A stretch of 64,000 nt of DNA from CAVSUR01 sp963731285. Its GTDB lineage: Bacteria > Actinomycetota > Actinomycetes > Streptosporangiales > Streptosporangiaceae. Of this stretch, positions 17,845-26,247 are shown piece by piece (the stretch's first letter is position 1; every line of letters starts with the position of its first letter). A program made the position numbers and the translations under genes. Below the pieces are notes generated by a model that had not been told where the DNA came from, ran no database searches, and worked only from the letters and a program-made list of their open reading frames with translations. The stretch covers positions 496,001 through 560,000 of the forward strand of contig CAVSUR010000014.1 in the NCBI GenBank assembly GCA_963731285.1, written 5' to 3'.

Positions 17845-18018
17845 TCAGGGGGCCGGAACGGCGGGCGGCTGCCACCATCCCTGGGCGTTCCGCCGGGCTA
17901 TTCGTGCGGCCCAGTCATTGCGGCGCTTGTGCTGACGGTACACATAGGGCACGGGCTCAGGCATGCCGTTTTGTGGTGAGGTGCGCTCGCGGGGCGTGGT
18001 CTTCGTTACCTTGTTCAT
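17845..18018 (-). CDS. Small hypothetical protein (57 aa)
   Basis: MNKVTKTTPRERTSPQNGMP, then PYVYRQHKRRNDWAARIARR and a Trp/Pro-rich end. It is basic and has no membrane segment. The case for a real gene is the GAAAGAAGGATC ribosome-binding site at the right distance from the ATG at 18018. No family is recognised. It lies in island debris and might be a leftover of an element-encoded small protein. Confidence 0.4.
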   Translation of the reverse strand: MNKVTKTTPRERTSPQNGMPEPVPYVYRQHKRRNDWAARIARRNAQGWWQPPAVPAP

Positions 18019-18190
18019 GATCCTTCTTTCCCCTGCGGTGCTGCCCGCCGCTGACCGTATGAGCCCGTATGAGCTGAGGACGAGCACGCGAGTCCCTGAG
18101 AGTTCCAGGCCCGGTGCTGGTGCGTACCTGCGGGCGGCCTGTGGTGACTCGGAGTGGGTGTTACCAAGTCTACTTGAGATGTTCCCGCGG

Positions 18191-18425
18191 CTCAGTTCAA
18201 GATCAGAGCGGCGGCCTGCGCGTCCGGCTCCGCCATCGCGGTCAGCCCGGACGGCACGACCGCCTGCGTCGCGTCATTCACCGTCACGCCGATCCGGATC
18301 GCCGCCGGCACCGCCGGGCCCGCGATCAAGGCCGGGGCCACTCCGCTCGCCATCGCGATCATTCCCGGCGGCAGGACCGCCTGCATCGTCAGCGGCAGCC
18401 CGGGCTTCGTTACGCCGGTCAGATG
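18191..18425 (+). pseudogene. YVTN-type beta-propeller fragment
   Basis: An open stretch reads ASGSAIAVSPDGTTACVASF, TVTPIRIAAGTAGPAIKAGA and TPLAIAIIPGGRTACIVSGS. This is two repeats of the pattern IA(I/V)SPDGxTAYV..(N/S)FTVTPIR..AGPAIKAG found in secreted YncE/YVTN propellers. Tyr is replaced by Cys in both repeats, and neither start nor end is present. Bases 18,426-18,741 hold nothing else I can support. Confidence 0.5.
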
Positions 18426-18741
18426 CCGCTGGCCAGCCGGTCAGGGGCGCCAGCGGACCGGACGCCGTAGCGGTCGCCGCCTGACTGCGTCTGGTGGCAG
18501 ACGGCGGGATACGGCGCCCATGATCAGCGCGTTGATGCCGCTGCGGGTGCGCGCCGGGCCGGGGGCGATCTCGCCGGTGAACGCTGCTGGCAGGACGTCC
18601 TGGTCGTGCGGCCGGCTGTCATGCCGGCGGGCCGCCCAGGCCGGCGGCTGGCGGATGACCACCCATGGGAGACACTGAGCGGGCGAACGCCGACGACATC
18701 CCAGGTCGCGGGTCCCGGCACGAAGGGGGTCGACGGCGACG

Positions 18742-19443
18742 ATGACGGACTCCACGGCACCGCCACCGCCGCCGCCGGCGGCGGATGCGCTTTACGACGC
18801 CCGACGGGGTGTCTACTACACCAAGCCGGTCCTGCGCGGCTGGCTGCACCTGCTGTGGTTCGGGGCATCGCTGGCGGGCGGCACGCTGCTGCTGGCCCGC
18901 GCGCACGGAGCCGCGCAGGTCACCGCGGCCGCTGTCTATGCAGCCAGCGTGAGCGCGCTATTCGGGATCAGCGCGCTGTACCACCGCGGCAGCTGGAGCG
19001 CTGCGTGGCGGCGGCGGCTGCAGCGCCTGGACCACGCGATGATCTTCTTCCTCATCGCCGGCACGGCAACTCCCGCTTTCCTCCTCGCCACCCGCGGCGT
19101 CTTCGGCCGGGCCTGCCTGATCGTGATATGGGCACTGACACTCACCGCGGCCGCCGTCCGCATGGCGTGGATGCACGCGCCCGAGGTGGTGGCCGGCGCG
19201 GCGTTCGTCGGGCTGGGCTGGGCCGCCGGTCTTGCGCTGCCGGGGGTGTGGATCCACGCCGGTGTCGCGCCGGCCCTGCTGATGCTCGCCGGCGGCCTGC
19301 TCTACACGGCCGGAGCGATTTCCTACCATCGTCGCCGGCCCGACCCCTGCCCGTCGGTGTTCGGATACCACGAGGTCTTCCACGCCTACGTCTGCGCCGC
19401 CGCGGCGTGCCAGTACGCCGCGATAGCACTGCTCCTCACCTGA
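18742..19443 (+). CDS. Hemolysin III / PAQR-like membrane protein
   Basis: 233 residues with seven predicted membrane helices. The metal-site signatures of the HlyIII/PAQR superfamily are intact: SALYHRGSW after helix 2-3, RRLQRLDHAMIFFLIAGTATP and the C-terminal GYHEVFHAYVCAAA. A short Pro-rich cytoplasmic N-terminus precedes GVYYTKPVLRGWLH. In other bacteria members affect membrane homeostasis; the enzymatic activity is not settled. It appears complete despite lying in the island. The 680 bases downstream (19,444-20,121) contain nothing recognisable. Confidence 0.87.
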   Translation: MTDSTAPPPPPPAADALYDARRGVYYTKPVLRGWLHLLWFGASLAGGTLLLARAHGAAQVTAAAVYAASVSALFGISALYHRGSWSAAWRRRLQRLDHAMIFFLIAGTATPAFLLATRGVFGRACLIVIWALTLTAAAVRMAWMHAPEVVAGAAFVGLGWAAGLALPGVWIHAGVAPALLMLAGGLLYTAGAISYHRRRPDPCPSVFGYHEVFHAYVCAAAACQYAAIALLLT

Positions 19444-20121
19444 ACCAGGCCCGAACAGGACCCGGCACCGAGCCATTCCGCCCGGGCCGCCGCCGCCGAA
19501 GCGGTCCGGGCGCTCCCGCGAACCTCGCCGGGCAGCCCGGGCTCGCGACCCATCCGACCACGCCCAGGCCAGCGCCCCCGCAATACGTGATCCCGGCAAC
19601 CTGGACCCGGCATCTCACCCGGGCACCGGCGGACAGCCGCCGCGCCGGACCGCGCTGCAGTCCCGTCAGCCTGCCGACCGGGTCCGGCCGGCGGGTACCC
19701 ACCGATCCGAGCTCACCTGACGCAATGCGCGCTAAGTAGCCGCAGGGCGAACATGTGGCGCGCCCTGGTGCTCTCCCGATCGGTCCGGGCTGCTGGAAGG
19801 GCGGAACAGGCATAGGTGCGGGCGGTCCCGGCTGGCCTGTGACCGCGGACCTGGCTCGCGCGAGTACAGCGGGAATGCCACAGTGCCCCCAACGGGGCAA
19901 GATCGCAGGGCTGGAGGCGTATCCCAAGGCGGGCAGGCGGCCCGGCGCGGGCCTCGCCCTCAAGCGCATGTCCACGCGAAAGCCCGAGGCTAGATGCCAC
20001 ATTGACCGACGTCCAGCAACCTCCGGACATGCCCCGGAACGCGCCTTACAAGCGTTGCTACGCGCTGGCAAGTTCGATCTACAGTAGGTGGGCGCAGGCT
20101 GATCAGACGGCATGTCGTGAG

Positions 20122-21187
20122 TCAGTCGAAGATGCTGTCCATTATCTCGGCGCCGCGGGTGAGTGCCGGCACGATCTGGTGCCGGTAGACCAGCTCGGTT
20201 GTCGAGGTCTGATTGTGCCCGGCTAGCAAGGCAATCGCCTCGGCTGGCACGCCATGGCGGATAGCAGCGAGACGAACGTGTGCCGCAGTTCTCGTGGCAC
20301 CAGTCCGTGCCTAGCCCGGCCGCTTCCGTGATCTTGCGGAATTCCCGTCTGACGTTGTTGTCGTCCAGCGGTGTGCCGATTGTGCTGGCGAAGACGAGGT
20401 TGTGATCCTCCCACAATGGCCCAGCGGCGAGGCGGTCATGCGCCTGCCGGATCCTCTGGTCGCGGAGGGCGTCAATGCACCTCCGCGGGAGCGCTAGCGT
20501 TCTGCGGGACCTCGGTGTTCGGTGTCACCTCCGGCCCGGTCTGCGCGCCACACGTAGATTGCGAACTGTTCATGGTCAAAGCCAGCCTCGGTGGCCGGCA
20601 GCCACTGGTCTCCCGTCCAGGCGACAACATGATCCCAGCGCAGGGCGCGAGCCTCCTCCGTCCTAACGCCGGACAGGAGGGAAAGCACGACGTAGGCGTC
20701 GAGCCGTGTGCCCTTGGCAGCCTCCATCAGCACCGTTGCCTGCTGCAGGTTGAGTGACTTCGATGGCCGCCCAGACTGGCCTCGCGGCGGCTTCACCAGC
20801 GCGGCCACGTTCCTGGTCACCAGATCGTGGGCCCAGCATGCCGGATCGCGCGGACCAGCACGTTATGGCAAATCTGAACTGATCGCGTGGACAGCCGGAA
20901 TGCGATGACCTTGAGCCCGGCCTGGACATCGCCAGCCGTGAGACCCGTCAGCTTGACGGTGCCCAGCTGCTCTCTCAATGCCTTAGCGATCGTTCCCTGG
21001 TACAGGGTAACGGTCCGAGCGGATGCGCCGTCGAGACCCTGGGCCAGCCAGTCATCGAGGGCGTCCTTCACGGTGTTGCCTCGCCTAGGCCGCAGTCCGC
21101 TCTCAACCTGCAGATGCAGTTCCCTGAGCTTGTCCCGGACTTCGGACTTGGTCCGGCCTGTGACCTTCCTGCGGGCCTGCTTCTGCG
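20122..21187 (-). pseudogene. Tyrosine recombinase (integrase), multiply frameshifted and 5'-truncated
   Basis: Read 3' to 5': KVTGRTKSEVRDKLRELHLQ and the SAM-like core-binding domain to RSVQICHNVLVRAIRHA. After a shift near 20,825 comes KSLNLQQATVLMEAAKGTRL and SLLSGVRTEEARALRWDHV (catalytic Arg). After further shifts come LVPRELRHTFVSLLSAM (RxxH), AIALLAGHNQTSTTELVYRH (His and the nucleophilic Tyr) and a stop at 20,122. All catalytic residues survive, but at least four frames are needed and the N-terminus stops abruptly at 21,187 against another integrase fragment. Not functional. Confidence 0.85.
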
Positions 21188-21732
21188 GCCTGCGCTGGGG
21201 CGAGCTGGCCGCGCTCCGCCGCCGCGACATCGACACCGACGCGAGCACCATCCGGATGGGCCGCCAGCTCACCGAAGTCAACGGCCAGGTCTTGACGTTC
21301 GGCCCGCCCAAGACCGATGCCGGCAAGCGCACCGTCATCGTCCCGCTGATGCTGCTGCCCGACGTTCGCGGTCACCTGGCCAGCTACGTAGCGCCTGGAC
21401 CGGACGCCCTGGTGTTCGCCAGCCCGGCCGGTACGCCCCTGCGGCACAGCAACTTCCGCAGCCGGGTATGGCTGCCAGCCCTCACTGCTACTGGCCTGAC
21501 CGGCATCCACTTCCACGACCTGCGCCACGCCGGGAATCTGTTCATCGCCTCGGCCGGGGCGAACCTGCGCGAGCTGATGGAGCGCATGGGTCACTCCAGC
21601 AGCCGGGCCGCGCTCATCTACCTTCATTCGAGCGACGACCGGCAGCGCGCCCTAGCCGCCGCGGTGGCGGATCGGGCTCTGGCTGAGCTGCAAGAAGCAC
21701 GCCCGGGCAGCTCCGCTGCCAGCGATCAATAG
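21186..21732 (+). pseudogene. C-terminal catalytic half of a second tyrosine integrase
   Basis: One open frame begins at the junction with LRACFCGLRWGELAALRRRD (catalytic Arg). It continues through KTDAGKRTVIVPL (Lys hairpin), HFHDLRHAGNLFIASAGANL (HxxR), MERMGHSSSRAALIYLHSSD (GH and Tyr) and ends AVADRALAELQEARPG. This is a complete catalytic domain lacking the DNA-binding N-terminus. The lost part has been replaced by the opposite-strand integrase, giving a head-to-head chimera. It may be translated from an upstream start but could not bind core sites normally. Confidence 0.85.
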
Positions 21733-21824
21733 CGTAAGGCAGAAACAGGCCACTGACGTGCGGTTTCGGCTGGCGCAGGCCTGGAGGAAATCACCGCTAA
21801 CACGCGCTCCTAGCGGGAGGCAGG

Positions 21825-22565
21825 TCAGGCTGGTTCCCAGCGCAAGCCGTTGTTGTTTTCGCAGATAATGGCCTCGCCGTTTCCAGCTACACCTCTCATG
21901 CCGGCGTCGGCTTCCGGGCAGAACTCGCCGGGCTCGTAGCAATGGCCGCTGCTGGTCTTGGGGGAGCAGCCGCTAGGTGGCGCAGGTTGGGTTGTAGCGA
22001 CTGGAGGTGCGGGAGCCGTGGTGGCTGAAGGAGCAGGCGGAGGTGGAGGCTGGCGCGGCGTGAACCATACCCGGTTGAAGCGCCTCTGACCGTGCGCGGA
22101 CACCCGGACATTCACGAAGACCCGGACTCCGGGCAGAGCGCTGCCGACATGGAACCAGAACATATGCCAGCCGGTTGAGTCGGCACGGGCCTTCTTCTCG
22201 CGGTCACCAGTTTCGAAGTGCGCTACAACGACAATCCTCGTGCCCGGTGTAGTGATAACCGAGACGCCCACCTTAGCGCCGGTACGAGGATGCAGCCGGG
22301 TTACCGCTGCGGTGCTGGAAAGCGGGGGCGGTGGCGATGTGGTCGGTGTTGGTGATGGTCTCGCGGAGCTTGAGGTGGGTGCGGGACTTGTGCCTGCGCC
22401 GGCGCCCGGTTTGGATTTCGGTGGCCCGACTGCCGCCCCGATCACGACTAAGAGCACAAAAAGGCCGACGGCGCCGATGATCACGGTCCACACCTTGTGG
22501 CGGGCAGGCCAACTCTTGCGGGGCTGCTGCGGCGGCGGCCAGCCAGGTGGTGGATAGCCCGTCAT
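21825..22565 (-). CDS. Membrane-anchored hypothetical protein with Cys-rich C-terminal domain
   Basis: 246 residues. A Pro-rich cytoplasmic start (MTGYPPPGWPPPQQPRK) leads to a single membrane helix (VWTVIIGAVGLFVLLVVIGA). A Ser/Thr/Pro linker is followed by a beta-rich domain (ITTPGTRIVVVAHFETGD..STGWHMFWFHVG), a second Pro linker and a C-terminal unit, CSPKTSSGHCYEPGEFCPEA then GNGEAIICENNNGLRWEP. That last unit is common in secreted actinomycete proteins, with four Cys likely forming disulfides. It is probably extracytoplasmic. The function is unknown. It sits between the integrase pieces and the tRNA. Confidence 0.65.
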   Translation of the reverse strand: MTGYPPPGWPPPQQPRKSWPARHKVWTVIIGAVGLFVLLVVIGAAVGPPKSKPGAGAGTSPAPTSSSARPSPTPTTSPPPPLSSTAAVTRLHPRTGAKVGVSVITTPGTRIVVVAHFETGDREKKARADSTGWHMFWFHVGSALPGVRVFVNVRVSAHGQRRFNRVWFTPRQPPPPPAPSATTAPAPPVATTQPAPPSGCSPKTSSGHCYEPGEFCPEADAGMRGVAGNGEAIICENNNGLRWEPA

Positions 22566-22794
22566 GCTAGCGGGCTCGTCGCTGGGCGCCCTAACAAATG
22601 AGCGGCCACCGGAAACACCGCTAAGGCGGCCAGCGCCTCTCTCGCGGCACGTGCCTTCACTTGATCTCCTTAAGCTGCCACCTCTGCTTGCATCGCAGCG
22701 CGATGCACCTTCAAAGACGCGCAGAGCGGGCGGCAGGATTACGCGGCCCCAGCCCGGAAGGGCCCAGTCACCGCAGATTTGGATGCTGCCGGTA

Positions 22795-22879
22795 GTTTGT
22801 CGTCGGCACGCAGGCGGCCGCGATGGCCGACCGGGCGCTAGCCGAGCTGCAAGAAAGGCGCTAGCCGAGCTGCAAGAAA
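22795..22879 (+). pseudogene. Integrase 3'-end scrap with 23-bp tandem duplication
   Basis: ACGCAGGCGGCCGCGATGGC and onward reads TQAAAMADRALAELQER-stop, matching the end of the integrase at 21,732 (AVADRALAELQEA). The block GCGCTAGCCGAGCTGCAAGA is duplicated at 22,835 and 22,858. It lies 100 bases from the tRNA, where an element's own integrase gene normally ends. Confidence 0.6.
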
Positions 22880-22971
22880 CATGCGCGTGTGGCACGGATG
22901 TGGCACGCCCGGCCCGGCCCGGCGCCGACGATCAAGAGCGCGAGGAAGAATCAGGGCCATGAGCTGGGGTT

Positions 22972-23024
22972 TTGGCTGGCGCGCCTGGCAGGATTCGAAC
23001 CTGCGACCGGCTGCTTAGAAGGCA
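22972..23024 (-). other. Right attachment repeat (inside tRNA-Arg)
   Basis: 53-bp partner of 13,415-13,467, overlapping the 3' half of the intact tRNA. The tRNA 3' end faces the element, as expected for insertion that regenerates the gene. Confidence 0.85.
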
Positions 23025-23053
23025 GCTGCTCTATCCAGCTGAGCTACAGGCGC
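22977..23053 (-). tRNA. tRNA-Arg (anticodon TCT)
   Basis: Complete cloverleaf on the minus strand. The acceptor stem is GCGCCTG/CAGGCGC with discriminator G and encoded CCA. The D arm is AGCTCAGCTGGATAGAGCA, the anticodon stem GCTGC/GCAGC encloses CTTCTAA (anticodon TCT), and the T arm is CAGGTTCGAATCCTG. It is the integration site for the neighbouring element and remains intact. Confidence 0.97.
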
Positions 23054-23170
23054 CCGGATGTCATTGTGCCCGGCAAAGGTCACACGCAGGCAACGCAGCT
23101 TACGGGGATCGCGCCCATCCGGCCACCGGGACGGGCACGCTGGCCGAGACTGCGCCAAGCGACACTTCGT

Positions 23171-23225
23171 ATGATCGCGGAGGATCATCAGCTTCCCCTG
23201 CTGACAAGCTTCCGCGATCATGAAG
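23171..23225. repeat. Palindromic intergenic element, copy 1
   Basis: ATGATCGCGGA (23,171-23,181) and TCCGCGATCAT (23,211-23,221) are perfect arms. Inside, TCAGC (23,188-23,192) pairs with GCTGA (23,200-23,204). The same plan, with matching CATCAGC, CAAG and GATCATGAA blocks, recurs at 51,477-51,529. The rest of the 314-base gap between the tRNA and the GNAT gene shows nothing else. Confidence 0.65.
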
Positions 23226-23367
23226 TGGCCGGCAGCGGCCTGAGCGGCCGCCCGGCGAAGCGGCGATGCGCCGCCGTCGCCCGCCGGGGGCAGTCGGTGT
23301 CCCGGCGCTAACGCGGGCGCGGAAACCTGACCGGGAGGACCGGCAACCTGACCGGAAGGAGCAGCGA

Positions 23368-23799
23368 ATGAGATGGCCGGGGCCGGACGGCTACTGGATC
23401 AGCGACGATAGATCGCTGCTGGACGAGGCCACCGTGCACCACTGGATGAGCGAGGAAAGCTACTGGGCAGCCGGGCGGCCCGCCGGGGCCACAGCCCGGG
23501 CGAACGAGAACTCGCTGGTCATCGGGCTCTTCGCGGCCGACGGCAGCCAGGCGGGCTTCGCCCGGTTCGTCACCGACTACACCACCTTTGCGTGGCTGTG
23601 CGACGTGTTCGTCAGCCAGGAGCACCGGGGCCGCGGCCTCGGCAGCTTCCTGGTGCAGACTGCGGTCGAGCACCCGGGTGTCCGCGAGGTACGCCAGATC
23701 CTCATGGCCGAGCCAAGCCGCAGCATCTACCGTCGCCACGGGTTCGGCGGCCTGGCCAGGCCGCAGCGGTGGATGGAGTGGCCCGGCGGCGCCCGCTAG
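23368..23799 (+). CDS. GNAT family N-acetyltransferase
   Basis: 143 residues with the GNAT acetyl-CoA fold: GLFAADGSQAGFARFVTDYT, then LCDVFVSQEHRGRGLGSFLV (motif A, RGRGLG pyrophosphate loop) and LMAEPSRSIYRRHGFGGLAR (motif B end with Tyr). The N-terminus GYWISDDRSLLDEATVHHWM matches a family of small acetyltransferases of unspecified substrate. GGAAGGAGCAGCGA fixes the start at 23368. It is convergent with the MFS gene. Confidence 0.88.
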   Translation: MRWPGPDGYWISDDRSLLDEATVHHWMSEESYWAAGRPAGATARANENSLVIGLFAADGSQAGFARFVTDYTTFAWLCDVFVSQEHRGRGLGSFLVQTAVEHPGVREVRQILMAEPSRSIYRRHGFGGLARPQRWMEWPGGAR

Positions 23800-23834
23800 C
23801 CCAGCAGGTCAGCGCCATGGCCGTAACCTCCCGA

Positions 23835-25151
23835 TCAGCCCGGCCGTGCCGTCGAGCCGACCGCGTCCGCCGCGGTGCTGCCGCCTGAGGCTGCTTCCAA
23901 GCCGTCCAGTTCCTCCTGCGACGGCCCGGCAAACGTCGCCCGCCGCAGCGCCGGGATCAGCGCCCCGAGCACCAGCGCACCGCCGACGCAGGCCAGGCCG
24001 CCGCTCACGACCGAGCCCGTCAGCGAGAACAGCTGCGCAACGACGCCGGCCTCGGCGTTGCCGAGGGCCGGGGCGGTGGTCACCTGGGCCAGGTACAGGC
24101 TGCTCAGCCTGCCCCGCAGCCGGTCCGGGGCGTAGATCTGCAGCAGTGCGTTGCGCAGCACCTCCGAGATCAGGTCGCCCGCGCCGGCCAGCGCCAGGAA
24201 CGCCAGCGCCACTGGCAGGCTGCGGGTCAGCCCGAAACCGACGATCGCCGCGCCCCACACGATGCCCGCGCCGATGATGACCAGGCCCGGACGGCGCAGT
24301 CGGCCGGTCCACCCGCTGGTCGCGGCACCGACCATTGCGCCCAGCCCGGGCGCCGCCGCCAGCAGCCCGAACGTCGCGGAACCGCCGTGGAAGTGCGCCC
24401 GGGCCAGGGCCGGGAACAGCGCCTGCGGCATTCCGAAGACCATCGCATTGGTGTCGATGAGCAGCATTCCGCCGAGCACGCCGCTGCAGCGCACGTAGCG
24501 CAGCCCCTCGGCCAGCGATCGCAGGCCGGGCCGCGGCGCCCCGGCGGCCGGCGGCAGCGGCCGGACGAATATCAGCGCGATGCCGAACGCCGCGAAGCAG
24601 GCCGCGTCCAGCCCGTAGCAGACCGCCAGCCCGGGCCCGGCGATCAGCCAGCCGGCCAGGGCCGGGCCGCCGAGCTGGCCGAGCTGATTGCCGATCCCGT
24701 TCAGCGCGGCGGCAGCCGCCAGGTACCGGGTGCCGACCAGCGCCGGGGTCGCCGCGGTCGAGGCCGGGGAGCTGATGCCCGACAGCAGGCCCAGCCCGAG
24801 CGTGATCGCGTAGATGGCCCACAGGAACGGCCGGCCCAGCAGGCTGTTGCCCGCCAGCAGCGCCGCCAGCAAGGCCGCGGGCAGCTGCACTGCCCGCAGC
24901 AGCGCGCGCCGGTCGTATCGGTCGGCCAGCATCCCGCCCGCGGTCACGCTGGTCAGCAGGCCGGCCCCAGAGGTCAGGTTGAGCAGCCCGACCGCGAGCG
25001 GCGACCGGGTCAGCGTGTAGACCTGCCAGTTGGCCGACGCTGTCGCCACCGCGGTCCCGGTCATCGAGGCGAACCGCCCGGCGAACATCCACCGGAAATC
25101 GCGGCTGGCCCGCAGCGGGGTGACATCGACGGCAATCTGCCCGACGCGCAT
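23835..25151 (-). CDS. MFS transporter (EntS/MFS_3-like exporter)
   Basis: About 438 residues with twelve hydrophobic segments. The N-terminus TPLRASRDFRWMFAGRFASM and the loop 2-3 motif GGMLADRYDRRALLRAVQLP are typical of the enterobactin-exporter-like MFS_3 branch. The C-terminal half (LLQIYAPDRLRGRLSSLYLA) fits the same branch. Its substrate may be a siderophore, drug or metabolite; no biosynthetic genes adjoin it. I prefer ATG at 25151, preceded by GGAGCGGG; an in-frame ATG at 25196 would add 15 residues. The 350 bases upstream to 25,548 hold nothing recognisable. Confidence 0.82.
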   Translation of the reverse strand: MRVGQIAVDVTPLRASRDFRWMFAGRFASMTGTAVATASANWQVYTLTRSPLAVGLLNLTSGAGLLTSVTAGGMLADRYDRRALLRAVQLPAALLAALLAGNSLLGRPFLWAIYAITLGLGLLSGISSPASTAATPALVGTRYLAAAAALNGIGNQLGQLGGPALAGWLIAGPGLAVCYGLDAACFAAFGIALIFVRPLPPAAGAPRPGLRSLAEGLRYVRCSGVLGGMLLIDTNAMVFGMPQALFPALARAHFHGGSATFGLLAAAPGLGAMVGAATSGWTGRLRRPGLVIIGAGIVWGAAIVGFGLTRSLPVALAFLALAGAGDLISEVLRNALLQIYAPDRLRGRLSSLYLAQVTTAPALGNAEAGVVAQLFSLTGSVVSGGLACVGGALVLGALIPALRRATFAGPSQEELDGLEAASGGSTAADAVGSTARPG

Positions 25152-25548
25152 CCCGCTCCGTGAGGTGAGGCCAGCGGCCAGCCGACCGGGCCGCATCCGC
25201 AGGTTATCGCCCGGCCAGGACAGCCGCCGGGCCGGCCAGCATGGTTATCGGCAAAACGGATGCCCGCGACGGCCGACCGGGCCGATCAGCCGGCCGGGGC
25301 CGCGCCGCGCGCTGCGGCTGCCGGATCGCCGGCCAGCTGGCCGGCGATCATCCCGATGAGGACTGTCCGACCTCGGCCGGGACACGGGGATACACCGCTG
25401 CCTCGTGCGTCCATCCTGGTGTCCGTCCCGGCCGTCGCGGCAGCGGGGGTTTGACATCGCCGGGGCCGCGAGACCAGGATTCAGGCGAGGCATTCCCGCC
25501 GCACGCCGCGCGCCCTGTCTCAGGCCGGACGCGCAGGCCGGAGGATCG

Positions 25549-25887
25549 ATGGTCGCCTGGCTCGCCGTCCTGGTGGCGCAGATCAGTGGCTTGTGGCATG
25601 TCGCCGGCCAGCTGCTGACGGGGGCCGCCGGGACGGCGCCGCCCGCCGGATCGGCCACCCCCACCGGCCTGGTCATCATCGCGGCCGTCGCCGTAGCCGC
25701 CGTGATCGTGGCCGCCCTGGCCCGCGGCGGCCGGGCCGCCGTGCTGCTCATGGACCGGCCGCTGACCGGCCGGACCCGCGCTCAGCGGCGCAAGTCGCTG
25801 AGCGCGGCGTTCCAGCGCCAGCTCAATCCAGATGCCCCCGGCCGGGTCCGGCCCAGAGCCCCGTCTCCCGCCCTGGCGGCCGCCTGA
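25549..25887 (+). CDS. DUF6412-like small membrane protein
   Basis: 112 residues with two hydrophobic segments (VAWLAVLVAQISGLWHVAGQ; LVIIAAVAVAAVIVAALARG) and a basic tail. The segment RGGRAAVLLMDRPLTGRTRA is shared with a short actinobacterial family that regularly precedes an extra YidC gene, as here. GGAGGATCG lies before the ATG. The function is unknown; pairing with the YidC paralogue suggests a shared role in membrane insertion. Confidence 0.6.
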   Translation: MVAWLAVLVAQISGLWHVAGQLLTGAAGTAPPAGSATPTGLVIIAAVAVAAVIVAALARGGRAAVLLMDRPLTGRTRAQRRKSLSAAFQRQLNPDAPGRVRPRAPSPALAAA

Positions 25888-25985
25888 CCATCCGCGCCGC
25901 TCCGGGGAATGCCCCGGTCCTGGCTGCCGGCCGCGGCGCCGGATCCAGGAGCGTGCTCCGGCACACTCCCCGGATCCGGGCCCTA

Positions 25986-26000
25986 CCCCATGGTTGTGAC
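25986..26000. repeat. Dispersed 15-mer, copy 1
   Basis: CCCCATGGTTGTGAC, identical to 38,827-38,841. Both copies are intergenic. Confidence 0.5.
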
Positions 26001-26101
26001 CATCACCGGCACCGGTGCCCGTTGGTGTGGCAACCACCGGGTTGGGTGATGCCGTGTCGCCCGGGATTCCGGGGCGCCTCACGGTGCGTGGCCTAGTCCG
26101 C

Positions 26102-26180
26102 GCGATGGCAAGCCCTGAGCGATGGCCGGTCTGCGCGATGGCCGGTCTGCGCGATGGCCCGGTCCGCGCCATGGCCTGGT
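26102..26180. repeat. 16-bp tandem repeats upstream of the YidC paralogue
   Basis: GCGATGGCCGGTCTGC repeats with 16-base period at 26,119, 26,135 and 26,151. Degenerate units lie at 26,102 and 26,167. The array lies 70-150 bases before the yidC-like start codon. The remainder of 25,888-26,247 has no gene. Confidence 0.65.
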
Positions 26181-26247
26181 CTGCTCGGATGACCACGCGG
26201 CCGTCTCCAGCTGACAACTGTCGTCTGACCCGCTGGAGGGGTTTGTC

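Larger units (their letters stand above)
13415..23024. mobile_element. Integrated element bounded by tRNA-Arg 3'-end repeats
   Basis: A 53-bp sequence from the 3' half of the tRNA-Arg gene at 22,977-23,053 recurs at 13,415-13,467 in the same orientation with one mismatch. This is the footprint of a tyrosine-integrase element that inserted into the tRNA 3' end. The 9.6 kb between holds integrase pieces, ISL3 debris and a secreted SGNH hydrolase, with no intact integrase, replication or transfer gene. The element therefore looks immobile. Sequence resembling the region beside the right site (paired GTGGCACG) also precedes the left repeat, hinting at a second, adjacent insertion. Confidence 0.7.

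Noticed and set aside
18441..18755. 104-codon minus-strand frame near the hemolysin-III gene
   Set aside because: Arg/Pro-rich, no family pattern, no ribosome-binding site; it lies among remnant sequence.
19444..20121. Open frames in the gap after the hemolysin-III gene
   Set aside because: Pro/Arg/Gly-rich translations with no domain, no ribosome-binding sites, and no conserved halves in other frames.
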